Positions 50,329-58,982 of a stretch of 64,000 nucleotides of DNA are shown here, piece by piece. Location of the stretch: the NCBI GenBank assembly GCA_910587005.1, contig CAJULB010000002.1:62001-126000 (forward strand), written 5' to 3'. Position numbers and translations under genes: made by a program. The stretch is from an uncultured Christensenellaceae bacterium. GTDB taxonomy: Bacteria; Bacillota; Clostridia; Christensenellales; Borkfalkiaceae. Below the pieces are notes generated by a model that ran no database searches, was not told where the DNA came from, and was given only the letters and a program-made list of their open reading frames with translations. Every line of letters begins with the position of its first letter. Positions within the stretch are counted from its first letter, which is position 1.

Positions 50329-50424
50329 ATGTATATTTATGACGAATTGAACGAACTCGACGAAAACGTTGCAGATTACGGCGTTTCTCCCCTTTCTTAC
50401 GTCGTACTCGATTGCGGAAGATAA
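50329..50424 (+). CDS. Small peptide 2 of the same unit, 31 aa
   Basis: MYIYDELNELDENVADYG, then VSPLSYVVLDCGR. CAGGAGGTG lies 7 bases before the ATG. The head (Y-D-E-L-x-E-L-D) parallels F-D-E-E-L-x-E-x-D of peptide 1, and again a hydrophobic part with a single cysteine follows. A strong terminator comes 18 bases after the stop, so the transcript carries just these two frames. Confidence 0.55.
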   Translation: MYIYDELNELDENVADYGVSPLSYVVLDCGR

Positions 50425-50441
50425 CTTTAAGTTGAAAGTTT

Positions 50442-50484
50442 ACCGCGCCCGAAGCATTTCGGGCGCGGTTATTTTTATTTTTTC
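50442..50484. terminator. Terminator of the two-peptide unit, shared with the MocR gene
   Basis: ACCGCGCCCGAA-GCAT-TTCGGGCGCGGT, then TATTTTTATTTTTT. Confidence 0.9.
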
Positions 50485-51914
50485 AACTTTTCGGCTACCG
50501 CGGAAAGCTGTTCCGCCGTCGCTCCCGAATAATTCACCACCGCCGTTTTTTCATACCGCGGTAAAATATTCGCGCCGCTCTGCCCCCCGCCGCCTTGCTC
50601 CGCCTCAACGCCGATTAAATAGTCGGAAAGGCATTTCACATTAATTCCCAGATTTTCGGCTTTGCGCTTAATTTCGTTATCCGACTGCGCCGACGGAAAC
50701 TTTACGGTGAAGTGCGACCCCCCGCCGTTATCGTTCACGATGTAATCGGCGCCGACCTCTTCAAGCACGCCCAGAACGCTTTTGCGGATTGCGCGGTAAT
50801 AGTTTTTAAGCCGCGCAACGTGCCTTTCAAAGTACCCCCCGTCAAGCATAAGCGCCAAAGCCTTCTGCTCGAACAACGGCACTATATTCGCGCTGTGTCC
50901 GAAAATTTCAAGATATTTTTTATACAGCACGGTCGGCAGTACCATATACCCGAGGCGCATAGAGGGCGCAAGGCTCTTTGAAAAAGTATTCATATACACC
51001 GCCCTACCGGGGCATAATGCGGTAAGGCTTTGCAGGGGCTTGCCCTCCAGCCTGAACTCGCTGTCATAGTCGTCCTCGATTATATACCCGCCTGTTTTAT
51101 CCGCCCATGAAATAAGCCGTGCGCGCGCGGCAGCGGGCGTTACCGCGCCCGTGGGAAACTGGTGCGAGGGTGAAACGTGCACGGCGGAAACAGCCAGCTT
51201 TTGCACTTCGTCAAGGCATATTCCCGTATCAATCACGTTTACGGGCGCAACGCCTGCTCCGTACAAGCGGTACGTTGAATAAATTTTATTATAGCAAGGA
51301 TTTTCAACCGCGAAAGCCGTTCCGCGTCCCAAAAGCTGAACCAGCACGCCGTACAGGTGTTCCGCGCCCGCGCCTATTATAATATGTTCGGGGTTAGCAG
51401 AAATACCGCGGGCGCGGTATAAATACTCCGCAACGGCACGCCGAAGCTGCATATCCCCGCAGCACGGCACGCGCTCTAAAAGATGTTCCCCGCAGTCGGC
51501 AAGCACGGTGCGCATAAGCTTTGCCCAGGTTGCAAACGGAAACAGCTCCGCAGGCGCGTAGCCCTTTACAAAATCAACGGTATACTTCGGCTCCGCGGGG
51601 CTGTTTTGGGAAATTGCCCCGGCAATATGCCACGGATAACGCCGTTTTGACGCCTGTCCGCCCGCGCTTTGTTCCGTACTGTTCACGTCCTCCGCAAAAT
51701 ATCCACTCCGCTCGCGCGAGGTTATATACCCCTCTGCAAGCAGTTGTTCGTACGCAAGCTGAACGGTTATAACGCTTACGCCCGTATCCTGCGCCAGCGC
51801 GCGTTTGGACGGAAGCCTTTCCCCCGCCTTAATTCTGCCCGATAAAATTTCTTCGCGGATATTTTTATATAAGGTGTAGTATTTGTTTTTGCCCTTTAAA
51901 TCAAAATTGCGCAT
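50475..51914 (-). CDS. MocR-family regulator (GntR HTH plus aminotransferase domain), PdxR-like
   Basis: 479 residues. A GntR winged helix (YTLYKNIREEILSGRIKAGERLPSKRALAQ, VSVITVQLAYEQLLAEGYI) is joined to a fold-I aminotransferase-like domain. The PLP region includes IIIGAGAEHL, IIEDDYDSEFRLEG and TFSKSLAPSMRLGYMVLP with the PLP lysine. PdxR-type members sense pyridoxal phosphate and control vitamin B6 genes. It faces an ECF S component across 100 bases with direct repeats, supporting that role. Confidence 0.9.
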   Translation of the reverse strand: MRNFDLKGKNKYYTLYKNIREEILSGRIKAGERLPSKRALAQDTGVSVITVQLAYEQLLAEGYITSRERSGYFAEDVNSTEQSAGGQASKRRYPWHIAGAISQNSPAEPKYTVDFVKGYAPAELFPFATWAKLMRTVLADCGEHLLERVPCCGDMQLRRAVAEYLYRARGISANPEHIIIGAGAEHLYGVLVQLLGRGTAFAVENPCYNKIYSTYRLYGAGVAPVNVIDTGICLDEVQKLAVSAVHVSPSHQFPTGAVTPAAARARLISWADKTGGYIIEDDYDSEFRLEGKPLQSLTALCPGRAVYMNTFSKSLAPSMRLGYMVLPTVLYKKYLEIFGHSANIVPLFEQKALALMLDGGYFERHVARLKNYYRAIRKSVLGVLEEVGADYIVNDNGGGSHFTVKFPSAQSDNEIKRKAENLGINVKCLSDYLIGVEAEQGGGGQSGANILPRYEKTAVVNYSGATAEQLSAVAEKLKK

Positions 51915-51929
51915 ATTCTTCTGGTCATA

Positions 51930-51979
51930 TAAATTTGTTTAAATTTGGTAATAATAATATTATCACAGCATGGTATAAT
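51930..51979. promoter_or_regulatory. MocR operator candidate and S-component promoter
   Basis: Direct repeat TAAATTTG at 51930 and 51940 (10-base step), the arrangement MocR dimers prefer, followed by TATAAT at 51974-51979 about 35 bases before the S-component ATG. Confidence 0.5.
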
Positions 51980-52013
51980 AGTCAACGTAATTTCTTCGGA
52001 GCGGAAAAACAAA

Positions 52014-52676
52014 ATGAAAACCATTAAAAACAAAAAAGCAATTTATTCCACAAAATGGATAGCTTACACGGCAATTTTAACCGCGCTTGTGGTTGCAACG
52101 GGCTATATACCGCCAATCGTTACGCCCGCAGGCAGAATATACTGGGTGGACGGCGTCGTACTGCTTGCCGCCTATCTTATGGACCCGCTTTCCGCGTTTA
52201 TCTGCGGCGGCGTGGGCACGCTTATATACGACGTCTTCAAATCACCCGAAATGATGCTCGCCTCGCTTTTAATTCACGGCTTGCAGGGCGCTATAGTTTC
52301 GGGACTTCTGCACTTCGTACTGCCGAACCGCTTTAAAAAATACGAGTGGGTAAAAGCCTTGATAATTTCGGTTATCGCCGCGGTAGAGGTGGTTTTGGGC
52401 TACTTTATTTACCGCTGTATAACGCGCGGAGTTCCCGCAGCCGCGGCAAGTATTCCCCGCAACATAATTCAGGAAGTTATCGGCATTTCAATAGCAATGA
52501 TAATCTGCTACGCCACCACCTTTAAAAAACAGCTTGAAAAAGCAAACCTTCTGCCCGACTTCAAGCGCGAAATTTTACAAAAACAGCCAAAGACTGAACC
52601 CGCCGAAACAACCGAACCCAACGCACCCGCAGAACCCGCCGAGCCCGAAAGCCCCGCGGAAACGGTTGCGGAATAA
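52014..52676 (+). CDS. ECF transporter S component, probably for vitamin B6
   Basis: 220 residues from the ATG at 52014 (CGGAG upstream). About five or six membrane helices: WIAYTAILTALVVATGYIPP, VDGVVLLAAYLMDPLSAFICG, MLASLLIHGLQGAIVSGLL, WVKALIISVIAAVEVVLGYF and IIQEVIGISIAMIICYA. This is the ECF substrate-binding fold (PdxU2 or unassigned S family). The tail is Pro/Glu/Thr-rich. The substrate is inferred only from the divergent MocR/PdxR-like gene; the energising A/A'/T module must lie elsewhere. Confidence 0.78.
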   Translation: MKTIKNKKAIYSTKWIAYTAILTALVVATGYIPPIVTPAGRIYWVDGVVLLAAYLMDPLSAFICGGVGTLIYDVFKSPEMMLASLLIHGLQGAIVSGLLHFVLPNRFKKYEWVKALIISVIAAVEVVLGYFIYRCITRGVPAAAASIPRNIIQEVIGISIAMIICYATTFKKQLEKANLLPDFKREILQKQPKTEPAETTEPNAPAEPAEPESPAETVAE

Positions 52677-52692
52677 TTTCAAAATAATATAG

Positions 52693-52734
52693 ACCCGCCC
52701 CGCGGACTTTTCGTCCGCGGGGCGGGTATTTTTA
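52693..52734. terminator. Bidirectional terminator
   Basis: ACCCGCCCCGCGGAC and complement, then ATTTTTA. Confidence 0.85.
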
Positions 52735-52741
52735 CTGCCGT

Positions 52742-53665
52742 TTAATTATCGTTTGTTTCGTTTAAAGCTTCCGCAGTTTCGGCTTCAATAGCTTCCGCAG
52801 GAATATCCGCAACGCTTTCAACCTTTTTGTTCGGCACAGCGGGAATCATCACCTTATAAAAACGCTTGCCCGTAAACCTGTCAACCGTCAGCGCAACGCA
52901 CAGCGCCGCCGCGGAAACCGTGCACCAGATTATATCCCACATCGTGTCCATAATGCCTATATCGAGGTACCCGCCCTCGATAGTGTAAAGCAGATTGCCG
53001 TTTGCGTCGTAAAGCTCGGTATAAGCTATCCCCTCGATTACAACAGTGTTCAAATGGTCGTATGGCTTATGCAAGAAAAACGAATTAATGCTGTTTACAA
53101 TCGTATCCTCCTGCATATCGTAGTTTGGGGAAATACAGTCAACCGTAAATTCGTAAATTTCCCAGAAAACCGCAATCATAAGGCAGAACGCAAACGCGAA
53201 TATAAGACAGCCGAAGAACTTTTTGTTGTTTTCGGGCTCGCCCATAAACATTTTAATTACGGCAAAGCCCGCCGCCGCGAACACTATTCCCCAGCAAAAG
53301 TGCATAATATCGTCCCAGCACTTACTGCCCGCAATCTCAAACAGCGTATACACGTTGTAGCACGCGCCTATAAAACTGCCGAACAGCCAGAACATTATAA
53401 AAGCAACGCACAGCCACGGCGTTTTCTGGCGGGTGAAGTACTCGGCAACGTAAAACATAGGCACCACCGCCGCGTAAACAAGCGAATAGCCCCCGTCGCG
53501 GGCGCGTCCGCTTATCGGCAGATATATGCTCGAAGCCAGACAAAACGCAAGATACAGCACCATAATCGTAGTTACGGCAGGTCTTGTTTTTAACTGCTCT
53601 TTAAGGTATTTCCCGAACGGTTGACGGTCGCCCAAAAGTCGGCGCTTTGCTGTTTTTTCCTTCAT
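52742..53665 (-). CDS. DUF2238-like (YjdF) integral membrane protein
   Basis: 307 residues with about seven membrane helices. Family-type patterns are CWDDIMHFCWGIVFA and AVFWEIYEFTVDC (D-x-x-x-H and W-E-x-x-E-F), and a second D...W pair near the end (IGIMDTMWDIIWC). Function unknown. The tail is acidic and alanine-rich. Confidence 0.75.
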   Translation of the reverse strand: MKEKTAKRRLLGDRQPFGKYLKEQLKTRPAVTTIMVLYLAFCLASSIYLPISGRARDGGYSLVYAAVVPMFYVAEYFTRQKTPWLCVAFIMFWLFGSFIGACYNVYTLFEIAGSKCWDDIMHFCWGIVFAAAGFAVIKMFMGEPENNKKFFGCLIFAFAFCLMIAVFWEIYEFTVDCISPNYDMQEDTIVNSINSFFLHKPYDHLNTVVIEGIAYTELYDANGNLLYTIEGGYLDIGIMDTMWDIIWCTVSAAALCVALTVDRFTGKRFYKVMIPAVPNKKVESVADIPAEAIEAETAEALNETNDN

Positions 53666-53708
53666 TTGTCAAAACCCTTTCATTTAATAATTGTGCAAAT
53701 TATTATAT

Positions 53709-54809
53709 TTATTTTTTGCCGAGTTTGCAAGCGTTTGCGGGTATGTTTTCAAGTATTCCCGTTTTAAGCAGTTTTTTCCCCGCCTGCGCCGCAAAATCCT
53801 TTTCCGCCTGCCGAATCACTTTCGACAGCACTTTATAAAAATCTTTAAAGCCCTTTGACAGTATGTAGTAAGAAAGCGAACCGGGCACGGTGTTCACCTC
53901 GCTTAAATAGACCTCGCTTCCGCACAGTATAAAGTCGAACCGCACTATACCGCGCATATTCAGCGCCGAATACACTTTTTTAGTAATATTTTTTATTAAG
54001 TCCGAAATATCCGCGGGTATATCTGCGGGCAGAACCGACTTACCGCCCCCCATATACTTATCCTCGAAGCTCAGCAAATCCCCGCCCGAAAACGCCTCCT
54101 CGCACTCGCCCGTTATAACCTCACCGCCGTAAAAGTACGCGGCACAGTTAATTTCACGTCGGTTTTCAAGATATTTTTCAACAATTACCGCGCTGTCGTA
54201 CATAAGCGCGGCGGCAAGCGCGTTTTCAAGCTGTTCCCGCGTTTCCGCCTTCTCAACGCCTATGCTCGAACCAAGGCTTACGGGCTTGACAATTACGGGA
54301 AAATCGGGCATATCCGCGGGGTAATCCGCTTTTTCCGCGTCCGTAATATACGCATAGTCCGCGGTTTTTATATCCAGCGCGCTTAAAATAAGTTTGGTTA
54401 AATATTTGTCCATAAATACCGAGGACGAAAAAATTTCCGCACTTGCAAGCGGAATTTCCGCCACAGCGCACAGCCCGCAAACCGCGCCGCCCTCCCCCGC
54501 ACCGCCGTGACAGCAGTTAAGCGCGACGTCAACCTTGATATATTTTTTTATCTTTCCGCGCTTTGTAAGGGTGTACACCCCTCCGTCGGCAATTATCGCG
54601 CGGGGCGCGGCAAGGTATCTTTCGCCCTTGAAGTTGTTAATATCCGCAAGCAATTCCCCCGCATATATCCCGCCGTTTTGCGAAATATATACGGGTATGA
54701 CCCCGTCGCCTCCGCTCTTTAAAACGTTTACAGCCATAGTGCCCGTTATAACAGAAATTTCGTTTTCGTTAGAAACCCCGCCGAATATTACAAGTATTGT
54801 TTTTGACAT
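53709..54809 (-). CDS. ddl: D-alanine--D-alanine ligase
   Basis: 366 residues from the ATG at 54809, with GGAGGTGA 8 bases upstream. ATP-grasp fold: VIFGGVSNENEISVITG (His of the usual SxEHEVS replaced by Asn-Glu), DVALNCCHGGAGEGGAVCGL, FPVIVKPVSLGSSIGVEKA, IVRFDFILCGSEVYLSEVNTVPGSL. Supplies D-Ala-D-Ala to the MurF-like ligase downstream. Confidence 0.93.
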   Translation of the reverse strand: MSKTILVIFGGVSNENEISVITGTMAVNVLKSGGDGVIPVYISQNGGIYAGELLADINNFKGERYLAAPRAIIADGGVYTLTKRGKIKKYIKVDVALNCCHGGAGEGGAVCGLCAVAEIPLASAEIFSSSVFMDKYLTKLILSALDIKTADYAYITDAEKADYPADMPDFPVIVKPVSLGSSIGVEKAETREQLENALAAALMYDSAVIVEKYLENRREINCAAYFYGGEVITGECEEAFSGGDLLSFEDKYMGGGKSVLPADIPADISDLIKNITKKVYSALNMRGIVRFDFILCGSEVYLSEVNTVPGSLSYYILSKGFKDFYKVLSKVIRQAEKDFAAQAGKKLLKTGILENIPANACKLGKK

Positions 54810-54867
54810 TAAAAAAATCACCTCCGCTCAGAATTTTTCAGCTTTGGTGATTTATGATTATTAAAAG

Positions 54868-54994
54868 TTGAAACGTGAAACGCAGAGAAGCGAGCGAAAC
54901 AATGAAAGCGCGCACCGTCCGCAGGGAGGCACAATGACGTACACAACCAAGGCGGCGCACAGCTTGACAAAGTATCGCGAAGCTTATATGCGTT
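54868..54994. repeat. Post-stop dispersed repeat, copy 3
   Basis: CGCGCACCGTCCGCAGGGAGG, GACGTACACAACCAAGGCGG and CTTATATGCG link it to copy 2. It abuts the stop of the MurF-like gene and fills the ddl-murF gap. Confidence 0.65.
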
Positions 54995-54998
54995 TTCC

Positions 54999-56615
54999 TT
55001 AATAAATATCGGGCAAGTCGTTCAAAAACAGCACGGTATCCCCGTCCGCAAGATAGCCCTTCAACTCCTCCTGCGCCGCGGAAAGCGCGGGCTTTATAAC
55101 AAGCTTTTCCGCGTCACCGCCGTTTTCAAGGTACCCCTGCTTAACGGGCGCAATAAGCGTTTCCCCGACAAGAATTATATAGTCAAACCCGACAAGGCTC
55201 GCCCCAAGCTGTCTGTTTTCGTCCTTTTCGAGAACGCCCAGCTCCACCAGTCCCGGAGTGACGACGATTTTTCTGCCCGAAAAGCTTTTCAAAACTTCCA
55301 AAGCCGCCGCCGCGCCCTTCACGTTGGAGTTATATCCGTCGTCCAAAATATTCACGTTGCCCGACTTTATCAGTTGCAGACGGTGCTCAACAAACCCGAG
55401 GTTTTTCACCGCCGCCTTGATTTCTTCCGCGCCCATTCCAAGCTTTGAGGCAACCGTAACGGCAAGCGCAATGTTTTCGGCATTGTGCCTGCCCAAAAGC
55501 GCGGTTTCAAGCTGTATTTTTTCACCGTTTATGTCCGCCTCGAACGTACAGCCCTCGGGCGAGCATTTAAGATTTTCAATTTTACCGCAAGCGGAAGTTT
55601 TGCAAGTACAGCCGTTAAACATATTATAGCAGTCGGCTGAAATAACCGCTTCGGTTTTGGTAAACGCCAAAATTTCGCCTTTTGCCTTAACAATATTTTC
55701 CACCGAACCGAAGCTTTCAAGGTGTTGCGGACAAATTCCCGTTATAAGCGAATAATCGGGCCGGCAAATTTCGCAAAGCTCCGCAATATCGCCGACATTG
55801 CGCGCCCCCATTTCCGCAATAAAAATATCGTAATCGCAAAGATTGTTATTGTTTATCGAAAGCGCAAGCCCCATCGGGGTGTTATGCGAGCGCGGCGTTG
55901 ACAGCACGCGGTATTTGCTTTTTAAAATTTCCGATAAAATCTGTTTTGTGCTGGTTTTGCCGTAACTGCCCGTTATTCCCACGACTTTTATGCTTGAAGC
56001 TTGAAGCTTTTGCGTCGCCTTTTTCACGAACCGCTTATTGTGCGGAACCTCGTAAACTTTGGATATAAGGTTAGCCGAAAGCACAAGCGGAATTAACATC
56101 AGCGGGAAGACCGCCAAAGGGCAAAACCTCAGTATTTCGAATATATGCGCGCCCCAATACCCGCCGTAGTTTTCAGAATATGCAAACGATGCGTAGTTTA
56201 AAAGCGTAACCGCAAAGTACACGCAAACGGCGGTTATCACCGCAAGAACGGCATACAACCGTCTGAATCTCGCAGTCGCAACCGCAGGCGTACGCAGGGC
56301 AACGCGGTTATCCGCCCATATAAATACGGAAAAGAAAATTATATATGCGGAAATGCCGATTACCGCCGACCACCCGCCCGCAAACGAAAAGCAAAGCGCA
56401 ATTACCGCGTAAGCAAACGCGCAAAGCAACGCAAGCAAAACGTGTCGGGTAAAAACAAGGTTGTTTTTCTTGTGCGCCCACTTCAAAAAACGCTTGTTGC
56501 CGTACCCGCACGACTGCAATATGCCGAACAGCCTGTAACAGCACCCGCACAGCAGTCCCGCAAAAACTATCGATATTATTAAACTTTCAACTACTTTTTC
56601 AACTGAAATAAACAT
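54999..56615 (-). CDS. murF: MurF-like ligase with N-terminal membrane domain
   Basis: 538 residues. Residues 1-200 hold about five membrane helices (near 11-30, 56-78, 83-100, 121-140, 161-183) instead of the usual soluble substrate domain. The Mur ligase core starts near residue 205: VVGITGSYGKTSTKQIL, STPRSHNTPMG, FIAEMGARNVGDIAEL, LLGRHNAENIALA, NILDDGYNSN (the DDxYNAN-like motif of MurF), VVTPGLVELG. MurF adds D-Ala-D-Ala to UDP-MurNAc-tripeptide. Position behind ddl supports this; loss of the first domain leaves substrate choice open. Confidence 0.82.
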   Translation of the reverse strand: MFISVEKVVESLIISIVFAGLLCGCCYRLFGILQSCGYGNKRFLKWAHKKNNLVFTRHVLLALLCAFAYAVIALCFSFAGGWSAVIGISAYIIFFSVFIWADNRVALRTPAVATARFRRLYAVLAVITAVCVYFAVTLLNYASFAYSENYGGYWGAHIFEILRFCPLAVFPLMLIPLVLSANLISKVYEVPHNKRFVKKATQKLQASSIKVVGITGSYGKTSTKQILSEILKSKYRVLSTPRSHNTPMGLALSINNNNLCDYDIFIAEMGARNVGDIAELCEICRPDYSLITGICPQHLESFGSVENIVKAKGEILAFTKTEAVISADCYNMFNGCTCKTSACGKIENLKCSPEGCTFEADINGEKIQLETALLGRHNAENIALAVTVASKLGMGAEEIKAAVKNLGFVEHRLQLIKSGNVNILDDGYNSNVKGAAAALEVLKSFSGRKIVVTPGLVELGVLEKDENRQLGASLVGFDYIILVGETLIAPVKQGYLENGGDAEKLVIKPALSAAQEELKGYLADGDTVLFLNDLPDIY

Positions 56616-56619
56616 ATCG

Positions 56620-57345
56620 TCAATCTGATAAAAATTCTGTTATTATTTTATTGAAAAGAGCGGGGTTTTCCGAGAAACAGAAGTGCCCGCAATCAGGCAT
56701 AATTTTCAATTGACTGCCGCATATCAGCGAATTAAACGTATTCCCCTCCTCATTAAAGGGGGTTACGGTATCATTTTCGCCGTAAATAAGCAAGGTTTTG
56801 TTTTTGATTTTCGCGGCGTAAGCTTTCAAATCCTCGTTCACGATTTTTTTATAGCTTTCCCTCATCAGCGGTGGCAGTTTTTTATATTCCTCCGAGCCGT
56901 AGTGCCTTTCCGCGAACCTCGGAAAGAACTTTTTAACCCGCCTGTACGCGTTTACCCGCCGTATATATTGCTGCGAACGCGGTTTAACCAGTCCCGCACC
57001 GCCCGTAATTATCAGTTTATCCGCAATTTCCCCGCGTTCGGCAAGCAGTTTAACCGCCACCCTCGCCCCGAATGAATGGGCTATAATATGGGGACAATCA
57101 AGCTTTGCCGCGCACATAAATCTTATAAGCCAGTCGGCGTACCCGCCTACTCCCCACGGCTCGTCAAGCGGAGCGCTGCACCCGAACCCCAAAAAATCAG
57201 GAGCGGTAACGCGGAAGCTTTTTGACAGAAATTCCGTCTGATAATAAAAGCTCTCCTTTTTAGAGCCGTATCCGTGCAAAAGCAGAATGTCCTTCCCTTC
57301 GCCTTTTCTTTGGTAAGAAACAAACTTACCGTCTAATAAAATAAT
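56620..57345 (-). CDS. Alpha/beta hydrolase with non-canonical start
   Basis: The fold begins with KDILLLHGYGSKKES (oxyanion HGYG), the nucleophile elbow IIAHSFGARVA, LLIYGENDTVTPF (Asp) and MPDCGHFCF (His): complete triad. The coding frame extends upstream of any ATG/GTG to a TAG, covering the first strand (GKFVSYQRKGEGK). AGGAG at 57350-57354 precedes two ATT codons (57345, 57342), so ATT may be the start. A TTG at 57279 would delete the first strand. A MITE half sits directly upstream and may have replaced the true start. Substrate unknown. Confidence 0.75.
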   Translation of the reverse strand: MILLDGKFVSYQRKGEGKDILLLHGYGSKKESFYYQTEFLSKSFRVTAPDFLGFGCSAPLDEPWGVGGYADWLIRFMCAAKLDCPHIIAHSFGARVAVKLLAERGEIADKLIITGGAGLVKPRSQQYIRRVNAYRRVKKFFPRFAERHYGSEEYKKLPPLMRESYKKIVNEDLKAYAAKIKNKTLLIYGENDTVTPFNEEGNTFNSLICGSQLKIMPDCGHFCFSENPALFNKIITEFLSD

Positions 57346-57356
57346 GAAACTCCTAA

Positions 57357-57392
57357 ACTACAATCAGATGCTTCCGCAAGCGTCAGCATGAC
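57357..57392. repeat. Half MITE-like unit at the hydrolase 5' end
   Basis: CAATCAGATGCTTCCGCAAG then CGTCAGCATGAC, ending a few bases before the ribosome site of the hydrolase gene. Confidence 0.7.
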
Positions 57393-57442
57393 ATGTTTCA
57401 AACATTCGGCTAACGCTCGGTATTACACGTTTCAAAAATACT

Positions 57443-57877
57443 TTACAGATTTTTAACCATTACAAGGCAGTCCTCGCCGTCCGAATAATACCTCGACCGC
57501 GCGTAAACCCCTTTAAACCCGCTTTTCAGATACGCGCCCATCGCAGCAAAGTTAGATACGCGCACTTCTAAAAAAACCTTCTTTGCGCCGCGTTCGCCCG
57601 CAATACGAAGCAGTTCTTCAATAATCGCAGTGCCCGCTCCGTTACGGCGGTAAGGCTCGGCAACGGCAACATTGTCTATATCCGCGGTGTCCGCCGCAAC
57701 CGTTATCCCGCCGTAGCCAATAATCTCGCCCCCATCCTCCGCGATTACCCCGCAGAAGCTTTCACTGTCGAAGCTCGACGCCAGCATCTGAAAATTCCAC
57801 GGTTCCAGCGGAAAGCAGTCCTTTTCCATTTCGGAAATTTTTAAAATATCCTCGTACTTCCAGCTTCTAAGTTGCAT
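57443..57877 (-). CDS. rimI: Ribosomal-protein-alanine N-acetyltransferase
   Basis: 144 residues, GNAT fold: ISEMEKDCFPLEPWNFQML, AVAEPYRRNGAGTAIIEEL with the acetyl-CoA loop (R-R-N-G-A-G), VFLEVRVSNFAAMGAYLKSGFK. Overlaps tsaB by 11 bases, the common tsaE-tsaB-rimI order. Confidence 0.92.
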   Translation of the reverse strand: MQLRSWKYEDILKISEMEKDCFPLEPWNFQMLASSFDSESFCGVIAEDGGEIIGYGGITVAADTADIDNVAVAEPYRRNGAGTAIIEELLRIAGERGAKKVFLEVRVSNFAAMGAYLKSGFKGVYARSRYYSDGEDCLVMVKNL

Positions 57878-58487
57878 TGCGGTTTTCCTCCGCCTGACTT
57901 TTCCGCACGTACAGCGCGTATATTTCGTCCGTCAAACGCGCTTGATTAGCGCATACTACGGGGTGTAAGCTGTTTTTAACGTCCGTTTTTGTATAGTTGT
58001 TCAAGGGCAAATCCTCGAACCCGTACAACGGCGCGTCAAGCTTCGCAACGCTTTCACCGCTCATATAACAGGGCTGTAAAGCCACCGTCCTTTTACCGTC
58101 CGCGCCGGGCGCATACCCGCAAACGTAGTAACTCCCCCGCCCCGCGTCTATCACCGCGTAAAAATTTTCGTCTGTCACATTATATGCAATCAGGTCGAAC
58201 GAGGTGATTGCCAAAAGACGTTTGCCCGTTGCCAGCGCAAAGCCCTTCACTGCGGCAATGCCTATTCTTATCCCCGTGAACGAGCCGGGGCCCGTCACCG
58301 CCGCAAAAAAATCGCACTCTGCGGGCGAAAGCGAAATTTCGTTCAAAGCCTTGTCGATTTCGTCCATTAGTATTACGGAATGTTGCATAGCGCAGTCGGG
58401 CAAATGCCGTAAAACCGACCTGTCCCCCTTTTGCGCCGCCACGGTAAGATAGCGCGACGAGGTGTCTACCGCAAGAAAATTACTCAT
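57867..58487 (-). CDS. tsaB: tRNA t6A biosynthesis protein TsaB
   Basis: 206 residues, ASKHA fold: LAVDTSSRYLTVAAQ, AAVTGPGSFTGIRIGIAAVKGFALA. Works with TsaD, TsaC and TsaE to make threonylcarbamoyladenosine at tRNA position 37. tsaD is not in the window. Confidence 0.95.
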   Translation of the reverse strand: MSNFLAVDTSSRYLTVAAQKGDRSVLRHLPDCAMQHSVILMDEIDKALNEISLSPAECDFFAAVTGPGSFTGIRIGIAAVKGFALATGKRLLAITSFDLIAYNVTDENFYAVIDAGRGSYYVCGYAPGADGKRTVALQPCYMSGESVAKLDAPLYGFEDLPLNNYTKTDVKNSLHPVVCANQARLTDEIYALYVRKSQAEENRNAT

Positions 58488-58884
58488 AAATTATCCGCCT
58501 TTTTTCGTCCCCCGTCTTTTCGATAACAACGGTTATAACCTTTTCGGGAAGAACCTCGGCAATATTTTCCGCCCATTCCACAAGGCAAACTCCGTCCGCG
58601 TAGAAATAATCGGTCAAGCCCAGCTGTTCGGCTTGCGCGCCGTTTTTAAGGCGGTAGCAGTCGAAATGAAACAGCTTGCCGTCATAGTCGTTCATATACG
58701 CGTAAGTCGGGCTCAGAACCTCGTCGGCAACGCCCAGACCGCGTGCAACACCCTTGCAAAACACGGTTTTACCCGCGCCCATTTCGCCCTTTAAAACCAC
58801 AACCGAGCCACATTTTAAAGTTTTGGCAAAGCGCGCGCCGAACTCCTCGGTATCAGTTGCGCTTTCCGATAAAAATATTGCCAT
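58480..58884 (-). CDS. tsaE: tRNA t6A biosynthesis ATPase TsaE
   Basis: 134 residues: P-loop KGEMGAGKTVFCKG, SPTYAYMNDYD, LFHFDCYRL and the VCLVEWAEN strand. First gene of the tsaE-tsaB-rimI unit; overlaps tsaB by 8 bases. Confidence 0.95.
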   Translation of the reverse strand: MAIFLSESATDTEEFGARFAKTLKCGSVVVLKGEMGAGKTVFCKGVARGLGVADEVLSPTYAYMNDYDGKLFHFDCYRLKNGAQAEQLGLTDYFYADGVCLVEWAENIAEVLPEKVITVVIEKTGDEKRRIIYE

Positions 58885-58982
58885 ACGGAAACATTATACC
58901 CCGCACGGCAACAATTTGCAATAATTTTTAAATTGTTTTTGAAGCGAGCCGTACCTACCCGCCTTTCCACGCAGTCAGCATT

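Noticed and set aside
57281..57345. Alpha/beta hydrolase starting at TTG 57279
   Set aside because: This would remove the first strand of the fold, although the upstream frame is clearly coding and has AGGAG.
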